From positions 55,908 through 119,907 of the forward strand of contig NZ_JAINRC010000024.1 of the NCBI RefSeq assembly GCF_020400655.1: a DNA stretch of 64,000 nt, given 5' to 3'. The position numbers and the translations under genes are program-made. The notes below the pieces were generated by a model that did no database searches, was not told the DNA's origin, and was given only the letters and a program-made list of their open reading frames with translations. Of this stretch, positions 50,847 to 58,672 are shown piece by piece; position 1 is the stretch's first letter, and each line of letters begins with the position of its first letter. The DNA is from Streptomyces spinosus. Lineage in GTDB: Bacteria > Actinomycetota > Actinomycetes > Streptomycetales > Streptomycetaceae.

Positions 50847-51634
50847 CCACCGCGCAGACCCTGCCGAAGGCCGCCCCCGCCGCGCTCGAAGTGCACGGCG
50901 TCCACAAGTGGTACGGCACCCACCGCGTCCTCGACGGCATCGACCTGACCGTCCGCCCCGGCGAGGTCACCGTGATCCTCGGGCCGTCCGGCTCCGGCAA
51001 GTCCACGCTGCTCAGGGTCGTCAACCACCTGGAGAAGCCCGAGATCGGCCACGTCAGCGTGGGCGGCGAGCTGATCGGGGTGAAACGGCACGGGGACCGG
51101 CTCAAGGAACTCAGCGAGCGCGCCATCCTGGCCCAGCGCGGCCGGATCGGCTTCGTCTTCCAGAACTTCAACCTCTTCCCGCACCTGACCGTCCTGGAGA
51201 ACGTCGCCGCGGCCCCCGCCGCCACCGGCAGGCTGACCAGGGCGGCGGCCCAGGAGCTCGCCCGGGAACTCCTGGAACGCGTCGGTCTCGGCGACAAGGC
51301 CGGTGCCTACCCGCGGCAGTTGTCCGGCGGACAGCAGCAACGCGTCGCCATCGCGCGCGCCCTCGCCCTGCGGCCCGGGATCATCCTCTTCGACGAGCCG
51401 ACCTCGGCGCTCGACCCCGAACTCGTCGGCGAGGTGCTGGCCGTCATCAAGGACCTGGCGACCAGCGGCACCACCCTCGTCATCGTCACCCACGAGATCG
51501 GCTTCGCCCGCGAGGTCGCCGACCGGGTCGTCTTCATCGACGGCGGGCGGATCGTCGAACAGGGCCCGCCCGGCGAGGTGCTGGACCGGCCCCGGCACGC
51601 ACGGACCCGGGAGTTCCTCGGCAAGGTGCTCTGA
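50843..51634 (+). CDS. Polar amino-acid ABC transporter ATPase (GlnQ/TcyN-type)
   Basis: This 263-aa ABC protein has Walker A GPSGSGKST (48-56), Q-loop FVFQNFNLFPH, signature LSGGQQQRVAIARAL and Walker B IILFDEPTSALDPE, with the switch His in VTHEIGFAREV. All catalytic elements are intact. It is translationally coupled to the permease. Confidence 0.92.
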   Translation: MTTAQTLPKAAPAALEVHGVHKWYGTHRVLDGIDLTVRPGEVTVILGPSGSGKSTLLRVVNHLEKPEIGHVSVGGELIGVKRHGDRLKELSERAILAQRGRIGFVFQNFNLFPHLTVLENVAAAPAATGRLTRAAAQELARELLERVGLGDKAGAYPRQLSGGQQQRVAIARALALRPGIILFDEPTSALDPELVGEVLAVIKDLATSGTTLVIVTHEIGFAREVADRVVFIDGGRIVEQGPPGEVLDRPRHARTREFLGKVL

Positions 51635-51743
51635 CCGCGCCGCCACGGCACGGCGCCCGATCCCGCCGTCCGGGCCCTCCCAGACCCACCCCCACCGCAC
51701 TCCCAGCGCTCACCCTCATCAGCGAGACAAGGACAGCCACGCC

Positions 51744-52763
51744 ATGCCTACCCACCTCTCCCGACGCGCCGTGATCCGCGGCATCACCGCCGCGACCGCC
51801 GTCGCCGCCCTCGCCACCGGGCTCGCCGCCTGCGGAGGCGACAGCGAGGCCGTCACCAAGACCGACACCGCCGGCACGGTGACCGTGGGGCGGCTGTCCA
51901 ACGGAGCCGCCAAGGAGACCGCGCTGAAGGTCTCCGAAGTGAAGTCCATCAGCGCCGAACTGCCCGCCTCCGTGCGCAAGAGCGGCAAGCTCGTCATCGG
52001 TGTCGGAGCCCTGCCCTCTGGCTCCGCGCCGCTGAACTTCGTGGGCAGCGACCAGAAGACCCTCACCGGCTCCGAGCCCGACCTCGGCCGCCTGGTGGCC
52101 GCGGTCCTCGGCCTGAAGCCCGAGATCAGGAACTCCACCTGGGAGAACCTCTTCGTCGGCGTCGACAGCGGCAAGGTGGACGTGGCCTTCTCCAACGTCA
52201 CCGTCACCGAGGAACGCAAGCGCAAGTACGAGTTCGCCTCCTACCGCAAGGACAACCTGGCCTTCGAGGTGCTGAAGAAGAGCCCCTGGAACTTCGACGG
52301 CGACTACGAGAACCTCGCCGGCAAGACGGTCAGCGTGGGCGCCGGCACCAACCAGGAGAAGATCCTCCTGGAGTGGAAGGCCAAACTGGCCAAGGAGGGC
52401 AAGAAGCTCACCGTCAAGTACTTCCCGGACCAGAACGCCATCAACCTGGCGCTGAGCAGCGGGAAGATCGACGCCTACCTCGGTCCCAACCCCGCGGTCG
52501 CCTACCGTGCCCGGCAGACCGCGAACACCCCCAACGCCACCCGCAACGCGGGCACCTTCTCCGGCGCCGGCGAGACGCTGCAGGGTCTGATCGCGGCGAC
52601 CGCGAAGAAGGACAGCGGACTCGCCAAGCCGCTCGCCGACGCCCTCAACCACCTGATCGAGAACGGGCAGTACGGCAAGTGGCTGGCCGCCTACGGCCTG
52701 TCCAACGAGTCCGTGGCGAAGGCGGAGGTCAACCCGCCCGGGCTGCCGCTGGACAACTCCTGA
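51744..52763 (+). CDS. Amino-acid ABC transporter, solute-binding lipoprotein
   Basis: This 339-aa family 3 binding protein has a Tat-like lipoprotein signal (MPTHLSRRAVIRG) and lipobox LAAC (Cys near 30). The two-lobed fold then opens SGKLVIGVGALPSGSAPLNFVG. A roughly 45-residue extension between the lipobox and the fold is longer than usual. The gene starts 109 nt after the ATPase and is part of the SAM-IV-controlled unit. Sulfur amino acids are the inferred ligand. Confidence 0.87.
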   Translation: MPTHLSRRAVIRGITAATAVAALATGLAACGGDSEAVTKTDTAGTVTVGRLSNGAAKETALKVSEVKSISAELPASVRKSGKLVIGVGALPSGSAPLNFVGSDQKTLTGSEPDLGRLVAAVLGLKPEIRNSTWENLFVGVDSGKVDVAFSNVTVTEERKRKYEFASYRKDNLAFEVLKKSPWNFDGDYENLAGKTVSVGAGTNQEKILLEWKAKLAKEGKKLTVKYFPDQNAINLALSSGKIDAYLGPNPAVAYRARQTANTPNATRNAGTFSGAGETLQGLIAATAKKDSGLAKPLADALNHLIENGQYGKWLAAYGLSNESVAKAEVNPPGLPLDNS

Positions 52764-52810
52764 CAGGTCGTCGACTCATCGACATGGAGACAAGAGAGGG
52801 GGTCGCTCCC

Positions 52811-53620
52811 GTGGCCCGTCCGACCGACGTCCGCGCGGGCGCGACCCCGCTCCCGCCCGCGGACCCCGTCCTGGACAACGCCGTCTGGGCCGCCCTGACC
52901 GGCCCGCACGCCCGGCTCGCCGACCGGTACGGCCGCGCGGCCCGCTACCGGCCGGAGACCTACGCCTTCGCGGCGCTCGCCGACCCGGCGGACCCGGCGG
53001 CCTGGGCCGACCTGCACACGCTCGTCGGTCCGGGAACCACCGTACGGGTCAAGCCGGTCGAGCGGGTTCCCGACGGCTGGGAGGTGCTCGGCGAAGGCAC
53101 GGGAGTCCAGCTCGTGGACACCGCGCTGCGGGCCGCACCGGACCCGGAGGCGGTCCGCCTGGGCGCCGACGACGTCCCCGAGATCCTCGATCTGGTGGCC
53201 CGCACCCGGCCGGGCCCCTTCCTGAGCCGGACCGTCGAGATGGGCACCTACCTCGGCATCCGGCACCACGGACGGCTCGTCGCCATGGCGGGGGAGAGGC
53301 TGCGGACGCCCGGCTGGACCGAGATCAGCGCCGTGTGCACGGATCCCGCGCACCGCGGCCGGGGACTGGCCACCCGGCTGGTGCGCGCGGTGGCGGCCGG
53401 CATCCGGGACCGCGGGGACACCCCGTTCCTGCACGCCGCCGCCGACAACACGCCCGCGATCCGGCTCTACGAGTCGATCGGGTTCACCCTGCGCCGCCGC
53501 TCCCGCATCGTGCGCGTGCTCAGCCCGGGAACAATCGGCGACCGCCCGGCGTTGGACGTCACGACGAGATCCGCCAGGCGGACGCCGGCCCGGCCCGCCG
53601 CGCACGACGGACGGAGGTGA
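52811..53620 (+). CDS. GNAT-family N-acetyltransferase (FR47-like)
   Basis: This 269-aa protein has a C-terminal acetyl-CoA-binding GNAT core (ISAVCTDPAHRGRGLATRLVRAV, then NTPAIRLYESIGF; about 175-245) and a poorly defined N-terminal half. GTG at 52811 is preferred because GAGAGGGGG lies 8 nt upstream; ATG at 52784 is an alternative. It stands between the amino-acid importer and the monooxygenases. This is the position and type expected for an enzyme that N-acetylates S-alkylcysteine in a salvage pathway. Leader 3 starts 5 nt after its stop. Confidence 0.82.
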   Translation: MARPTDVRAGATPLPPADPVLDNAVWAALTGPHARLADRYGRAARYRPETYAFAALADPADPAAWADLHTLVGPGTTVRVKPVERVPDGWEVLGEGTGVQLVDTALRAAPDPEAVRLGADDVPEILDLVARTRPGPFLSRTVEMGTYLGIRHHGRLVAMAGERLRTPGWTEISAVCTDPAHRGRGLATRLVRAVAAGIRDRGDTPFLHAAADNTPAIRLYESIGFTLRRRSRIVRVLSPGTIGDRPALDVTTRSARRTPARPAAHDGRR

Positions 53621-53625
53621 CGGCC

Positions 53626-53748
53626 GTGACCCGAGTGCCCCCGCGGACCCGGCCGCCGCGCGCCCCGCACCCGTACCGGTCCGTCCGTCTGCACTCTCGG
53701 CCGCACATAGACCTCCAGCGCGTGTCCGCCGCGCTCTGTCGCCACTGA
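53626..53748 (+). CDS. Leader peptide 3 (40 aa)
   Basis: A 40-aa peptide ends HSRPHIDLQRVSAALCRH, with a single Cys codon (rare TGT) two codons before the last residue. GGAGG precedes the GTG by 8 nt. It is exactly as long as leader 1 and shares HIDLQRV. It lies 119 nt upstream of the first flavin monooxygenase, with an 11-bp hairpin between (53813-53839). This marks an internal control point separating the importer/GNAT genes from the monooxygenases. Confidence 0.75.
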   Translation: MTRVPPRTRPPRAPHPYRSVRLHSRPHIDLQRVSAALCRH

Positions 53749-53812
53749 CCTCACCCCGGCTCCGCCCCGGCCCGGGGCACCCCCGCCGCGCCCGCCCGCG
53801 GCCGGCGCCGCC

Positions 53813-53839
53813 GGACGCCGGCCCCGCCGGCCGGCGTCC
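53813..53839 (+). terminator. Candidate attenuator hairpin after leader 3
   Basis: GGACGCCGGCC pairs perfectly with GGCCGGCGTCC around CCGCC. It begins 65 nt after the leader stop and 29 nt before the monooxygenase start. Confidence 0.55.
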
Positions 53840-53867
53840 TCGTACGGACATCAAGGAAGGCACCGAC

Positions 53868-55070
53868 GTGTCCTCAACCCCTGCCGCACCCCTGCACCTC
53901 GCCGTCGCCCTGGACGGCACCGGATGGCACCCGGCGTCCTGGCGCGAGCCGGTCGCCCGCCCCCGCGACCTGTTCACCGCCGGCTACTGGACCGACCTGA
54001 TCACCGAGGCCGAACGCGGCCTGCTCGACTTCGTCACCATCGAGGACGGCCTCGGCCAGCAGTCCTCCCACCCCCTCGCACCCGACGAGCGCACCGACCA
54101 GGTCCGCGGCCGGCTCGACGCGGTCCTCATCGCCTCCCGCGTCGCCCCGGTCACCCGGCACATAGGCCTGGTCCCGACCGTGGTGGCCACGCACACCGAG
54201 CCGTTCCACATCTCGAAGGCGATCGCCACCCTCGACTACGTCAGCACCGGACGCGCGGGCCTGCGGGTGCGGACCGACTTCCGGCCGGACGAGGCCGCGC
54301 ACTTCGGCCGCCGCACCATCCCCCGGATCGAGGGCTTCGACAGCCCGGACGCGCGGGAGACGATCACCGACCTGTTCGACGAGGCCGCCGACTACGTGGA
54401 AGTGGTCCGCCGGCTCTGGGACAGCTGGGAGGACGACGCCGAGATCCGGGACGTGGCGACCGGCCGCTTCATCGACCGGGACAAGCTGCACTACATCGAC
54501 TTCGAGGGCCGCTGGTTCAGCGTCAAGGGCCCCTCCATCACGCCCCGCCCGCCTCAGGGCCAGCCGCTGGTCACCGCCCTCGCCCACCAGACCGTCCCGT
54601 ACCGCCTCGTGGCCCGTCAGGCCGACGTCGGCTACGTCACCCCGCACGACGCGGACCAGGCCCGGGCGATCGTCGCCGAGATCCGCGCCGAGCAGGAGGC
54701 TGCGGGACGCGCCGGGCAGACGCTGCACGTCTTCGGCGACCTGGTCGTCTTCCTGGACGACAGCCGGGCCGGGGCCGAGGCCCGCCGCGACCGCCTCGAC
54801 ACCCTCGCGGGCGAGCCGTACACCAGCGACGCCCGGATCTTCACCGGTACGGCCGCCGAACTCGCCGACCTGCTGGAGGAGCTGGCGGCGGGCGGGCTGA
54901 CCGGGTTCCGCCTGCGGCCCGCGGTCGCCGGCCACGACCTGCCCCGGATCACCCGTGACCTGGTGCCCGAGCTGCGGCGGCGCCACCGCTTCCGGGACGC
55001 CTACGAGGCCGGCACCCTGCGCGGCCTCCTCGGTCTCGCCCGCCCCGCCAACCGCTACGCAGCCGCCTGA
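53868..55070 (+). CDS. LLM-class flavin-dependent monooxygenase 1
   Basis: This 400-aa bacterial-luciferase-like TIM barrel has the family pattern of a flavin-dependent oxygenase (LDFVTIEDGL near 50-60, HTEPFHISKAIATLDYVSTGRAG). It needs reduced FMN from a reductase not encoded here. The GTG at 53868 follows AAGGAAGG. It is first in a three-gene monooxygenase unit behind leader 3. A role in cleaving a C-S bond of an organosulfur compound is inferred from context. Confidence 0.82.
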   Translation: MSSTPAAPLHLAVALDGTGWHPASWREPVARPRDLFTAGYWTDLITEAERGLLDFVTIEDGLGQQSSHPLAPDERTDQVRGRLDAVLIASRVAPVTRHIGLVPTVVATHTEPFHISKAIATLDYVSTGRAGLRVRTDFRPDEAAHFGRRTIPRIEGFDSPDARETITDLFDEAADYVEVVRRLWDSWEDDAEIRDVATGRFIDRDKLHYIDFEGRWFSVKGPSITPRPPQGQPLVTALAHQTVPYRLVARQADVGYVTPHDADQARAIVAEIRAEQEAAGRAGQTLHVFGDLVVFLDDSRAGAEARRDRLDTLAGEPYTSDARIFTGTAAELADLLEELAAGGLTGFRLRPAVAGHDLPRITRDLVPELRRRHRFRDAYEAGTLRGLLGLARPANRYAAA

Positions 55071-55096
55071 ACGCCGGAGAGGACGACCGTACCGCC

Positions 55097-56491
55097 ATGA
55101 GCAAGCCGCTGAAGCAGATCCACCTGGCCGCCCACTTCCCCGGCGTGAACAACACCACCGTCTGGAGCGACCCGGCCGCCGGCAGCCACATCGAGTTCAG
55201 CTCCTTCGCGCACTTCGCGCGGACCGCCGAACGCGCCAAGTTCGACTTCCTGTTCCTCGCCGAGGGGCTCCGGCTGCGCGAGCAGGGCGGAAAGATCTAC
55301 GACCTGGACGTGGTCGGCCGCCCCGACACCTTCACCGTGCTGGCCGCGCTGGCCGCCGTCACCGACCGGCTCGGCCTGACCGGCACCATCAACTCCACGT
55401 TCAACGAACCGTACGAGGTGGCCCGCCAGTTCGCGAGCCTCGACCACCTCTCCGGCGGCCGGTCCGCCTGGAACGTGGTCACCTCCTGGGACGCCTTCAC
55501 CGGCGAGAACTTCCGCCGCGGCGGTTTCCTGCCGCAGGGGGAGCGCTACTCCCGCGCCAAGGAGTTCCTCGCCACCGCGCACGAGCTGTTCGACTCCTGG
55601 CGCGGTGACGAGATCATCGCCGACCAGGCCACCGGGACCTTCCTCCGGGACGCCAAGGCCGGTGCCTTCGTGCACCAGGGGCAGCACTTCGACATCCACG
55701 GCCGGTTCGACGTCCCGCGCTCCCCGCAGGGCCGCCCGGTGATCTTCCAGGCCGGCGACTCCGACGAGGGCCGCGAGTTCGCGGCGTCCGACGCGGACGC
55801 GATCTTCAGCCGCTACTCCACGCTGAAGGAGGGCCAGGCCTTCTACACCGATGTGAAGTCCCGCCTCGCCAAGTACGGCCGCCGCCCCGACCAGCTCCTC
55901 ATCCTGCCCGCCGCGACCTTCGTCCTCGGCGACACCGACCAGGAGGCCGCCGAACTCGCCCGCGAGGTGCGCCGGCAGCAGGTCAGCGGCGCCACCGCCA
56001 TCAAGCACCTGGAGTTCGTCTGGAACCGGGACCTGTCGGCGTACGACCCGGAGGGCCCGCTGCCCGAGGTGGACCCGGTGGTGAGCGAGGACCACATCTC
56101 CCGGGGCCGCGCCCAGGTGCGCATGTACCGGGACCCGGTCGCCATCGCCCGCGAGTGGCGGCAGCTGGCCGAGGCCAACAAGTGGTCCATCCGCGACCTG
56201 GTGATCAACACCGGCAACCGGCAGACCTTCGTCGGCTCACCGGCCACGGTCGCCCGGACCATCAACGACTTCGTGCAGGCCGACGCCTCCGACGGCTTCA
56301 TCCTCGTCCCGCACATCACCCCCGGCGGGCTCGACCCGTTCGCCGACAAGGTGGTCCCGCTGCTCCAGGAACAGGGCGTCTTCCGCGCCGACTACGAGGG
56401 CACGACCCTGCGCGACCACCTGGGTCTGGCCCACCCCGACGCCGGGGCCGGCAGCCGCGGCAGCGCCTCGAAGGAGCGGGCCGCGTCGTGA
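55097..56491 (+). CDS. NtaA/SnaA/DszA-family FMN-dependent monooxygenase (CmoJ/YtnJ-like)
   Basis: This 464-aa protein carries the NtaA family pattern: NNTTVWSDP near 16-24, FDFLFLAEGLRLREQGG, LDHLSGGRSAWNVVTSWD and FQAGDSDEGREFAA. Relatives oxidise nitrilotriacetate, dibenzothiophene sulfone or, in Bacillus YtnJ, N-acetyl-S-alkylcysteine. The importer, GNAT and leader context favours the last type. Its stop overlaps the next monooxygenase (GTGA). Confidence 0.87.
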   Translation: MSKPLKQIHLAAHFPGVNNTTVWSDPAAGSHIEFSSFAHFARTAERAKFDFLFLAEGLRLREQGGKIYDLDVVGRPDTFTVLAALAAVTDRLGLTGTINSTFNEPYEVARQFASLDHLSGGRSAWNVVTSWDAFTGENFRRGGFLPQGERYSRAKEFLATAHELFDSWRGDEIIADQATGTFLRDAKAGAFVHQGQHFDIHGRFDVPRSPQGRPVIFQAGDSDEGREFAASDADAIFSRYSTLKEGQAFYTDVKSRLAKYGRRPDQLLILPAATFVLGDTDQEAAELAREVRRQQVSGATAIKHLEFVWNRDLSAYDPEGPLPEVDPVVSEDHISRGRAQVRMYRDPVAIAREWRQLAEANKWSIRDLVINTGNRQTFVGSPATVARTINDFVQADASDGFILVPHITPGGLDPFADKVVPLLQEQGVFRADYEGTTLRDHLGLAHPDAGAGSRGSASKERAAS

Positions 56492-57579
56492 GGTTCCTCG
56501 CCATCACCCTGATCGTGCACCGGCCGGACCCCGTCACCGGCGTCCTGGTGCCGACGCACGAGCGGTTCCGCGAGGTGCGCGACAACGCGGTGCTGGCGGA
56601 GGAGCTGGGCTTCGACGGATTCGGCGTGGGGGAGCGGCACGAACGGCCGTTCCTCTCCTCCGCGCCGACCGTCGTGCTCGGCCACGTCGCCGCGCTCACC
56701 CGCCGCATCCGGCTCTTCACCGCCGTCACCACCCTCAGCCTGCTCGATCCGGTCCGGGCGTACGAGGACTACGCCACCCTGGACCACCTCTCCGACGGGC
56801 GCCTCGACCTGATCATCGGCAAGGGCAACGGCACCGCGCAGCGCGAGCTGTTCCACGTCACCCCCGAGGACCAGTGGGAGCGCAACGCCGAGAGCTACGA
56901 GGTGTTCCGGCGGCTGTGGCGGCAGGACCGGGTGAGCGCCGACACCCGCTTCCGGCCACCGCTGAAGGACGCCGAGACCTGGCCGCGGCCGTACCAGCGG
57001 CCGGTCCGCGTCTGGCACGGCAGCGCCACCAGCGAGGAGTCCGTGGACCTCGCCGCCCGCTACGGCGACCCGCTGTTCTCGGCGAACGTCACCCATCCGG
57101 TCGAGCCGTACGCCGCACTGGTACGGCACTACCGGGAACGCTGGGAGCACTACGGTCACGACCCGGCGGCGATCGCGGTGGGCGCGGGCTCGGCCGGGCT
57201 GTACGTCGCCCGGACCTCGCAGGAGGCGCTGGCGGCGTACCGCCCGGTCTTCGAGAGCAACCTGGCCTTCCAGCGGTCGGCGGGCCTGCCCGTGGTCTTC
57301 GAGACCCTGGAGGACTTCGTGGCGCGCAGCTCCGCGCTGATCGGCAGCCCCGAGCAGGTCGTCGACAAGGTGCACCGCTACCACGAACGGCTGGGGCACA
57401 CCGTGCTGCACGTGACCGCGGACGCCGGCGGTCTGCCCCCCGCCCGGCACCGCGCCTCGCTGGAACTGTTCCAGTCGGCCGTCGCGCCGGTCCTGCGCCG
57501 GGACATCCCGGACCCGCCGTTCGCCTGGGCGCCGGTCCTGCCCCGGCAGACGCCCGAGCCCGTGCCCGCCGACCGCTGA
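56488..57579 (+). CDS. LLM-class flavin-dependent monooxygenase 3 (YtmO-like)
   Basis: This 363-aa luciferase-like protein shows FGVGERHERPFLSSAPTVVLG (near 44-64) and DHLSDGRLDLIIGKGN, typical of the group containing YtmO/CmoO. AAGGAG lies 11 nt before the GTG at 56488, which overlaps the upstream stop. It completes the monooxygenase unit. It probably acts together with the NtaA-type enzyme on a related sulfur substrate. Confidence 0.83.
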   Translation: MRFLAITLIVHRPDPVTGVLVPTHERFREVRDNAVLAEELGFDGFGVGERHERPFLSSAPTVVLGHVAALTRRIRLFTAVTTLSLLDPVRAYEDYATLDHLSDGRLDLIIGKGNGTAQRELFHVTPEDQWERNAESYEVFRRLWRQDRVSADTRFRPPLKDAETWPRPYQRPVRVWHGSATSEESVDLAARYGDPLFSANVTHPVEPYAALVRHYRERWEHYGHDPAAIAVGAGSAGLYVARTSQEALAAYRPVFESNLAFQRSAGLPVVFETLEDFVARSSALIGSPEQVVDKVHRYHERLGHTVLHVTADAGGLPPARHRASLELFQSAVAPVLRRDIPDPPFAWAPVLPRQTPEPVPADR

Positions 57580-57876
57580 GCGACCGGCCGCGCTCCGGCG
57601 TCCGTGGCAGCCGGCTCCCGGACGCGGCCGGCACGTTCCCGTGGCCGTGCTCACGGCTTCCCGTCGAGCCGGTGCGCCAGGGGGCCCGCGGACCCGCCGC
57701 GGCGCTCGCCCGGGCGCGACGGGCGTCGTCGCCGCGCCGGAGGCGGAACACCTCGCCCACGAGGCCGGTCCGCTCGTCACCGTCGGTGAAGCCGCGCTCG
57801 CGGACCTGCCGGACGGCCGATCCCGCGCAGCCGCAGCCCGGCCGGCGGCACGAACCCGGCGGCGGGGCGCGGGCTT
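57580..57876. other. Intergenic region without a supported gene
   Basis: These 297 bp lie between the convergent monooxygenase and kinase genes. They are GC-rich with several overlapping open frames, none having a ribosome binding site, a recognisable domain or convincing codon pattern. A weak GCGTCCG/CGGACGC hairpin (about 57598-57630) may terminate the monooxygenase unit. Confidence 0.5.
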
Positions 57877-58404
57877 TCACCGACGACGTGCCTGGGGAGC
57901 CGGTCCCGGTGCCATCGCCGCGAGCAGCGAGGCAAGCGCCTCCTCGGGTGTCCGTCCCGCGGTGTCGACGACGACGTGGTCGCGGTCCCACGGCTCGTAC
58001 TCCCGGCCGGTCACCTCCGGCCACCCGGGGAGCGGCATCCCGGGGACGTCCCCCGTCCGCGTGCGCACGCGACGACGGTGCTCCGCCCGGTCCGAGCAGA
58101 GCACCTCCGCCTCCACCACCGGCACCCCCGCCCGGACGGCGGTGTCGCGCCAGGCGTCACGGGTGACGGCCAGTGGGTTCACCGAATCCGCGATCACGGT
58201 CAGGCCCAGCCGCAACTGTTCCTCGGCCAGGGCGTAGCCGACGACGTAGCCGGCCGGCCCCACCGGACGGGCGGCCACGCCGGCGCGCACCAGGGCCTGC
58301 TCGATCGTGTCGATCCGCAGGTGCACCGCGCCCGTGCGGGCCGCGAGCAACCGCGCGAGTGTCGTCTTGCCGGTGGCGGGGAGGCCCCCGAGAGCGATCA
58401 GCAT
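57877..58404 (-). CDS. P-loop AAA/zeta-toxin-like kinase
   Basis: This 175-aa protein has Walker A GGLPATGKTTLA (6-17) and a substrate-binding Asp in RIDTIEQAL. An Arg-rich lid follows near RAEHRRRVRTR. It resembles small chloramphenicol-phosphotransferase- or gluconokinase-like nucleoside/antibiotic kinases. It stands alone; no antitoxin gene is adjacent, so a toxin role is not supported. Confidence 0.78.
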   Translation of the reverse strand: MLIALGGLPATGKTTLARLLAARTGAVHLRIDTIEQALVRAGVAARPVGPAGYVVGYALAEEQLRLGLTVIADSVNPLAVTRDAWRDTAVRAGVPVVEAEVLCSDRAEHRRRVRTRTGDVPGMPLPGWPEVTGREYEPWDRDHVVVDTAGRTPEEALASLLAAMAPGPAPQARRR

Positions 58405-58587
58405 GCCGTCATCGTGCCCTGGGGGAGTGCGGGCGGCCGGGACGCGGGCGGATGTTCACGCGAGCGCAATGGCGGCGGTCGGCCCGGGGCGGGAGCCGCC
58501 TGCCCGCCGTGGCGTCGTCCCGAGGTCCGCACGGCGTGCCGAGGAGACGGGCCGGACCACTGCCACGAGCCGCCTGGGCACCGGCGT

Positions 58588-58628
58588 GGGCGTGGACGTC
58601 ACCTCCCCCGTAGGTGACGTCCACGCCC
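58588..58628 (-). terminator. Terminator of the astacin-like gene
   Basis: A perfect 17-bp stem GGGCGTGGACGTCACCT with its complement encloses a 7-nt loop, 45 nt past the stop of the minus-strand gene. The rest of 58405-58672 holds no supported gene. Confidence 0.85.
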
Positions 58629-58672
58629 GCTCCCCCGGTGCCGGACAGTGGCTCTGTGCCGTCCGTGTGCCG

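Noticed and set aside
57641..58237. Plus-strand 198-aa frame between monooxygenase 3 and the kinase
   Set aside because: Arg/Ala/Pro-rich shadow overlapping the kinase on the other strand; no domain or ribosome binding site.
57877..58404. Zeta-type toxin of a toxin-antitoxin pair
   Set aside because: Only the P-loop fold is shared; no antitoxin ORF is adjacent.
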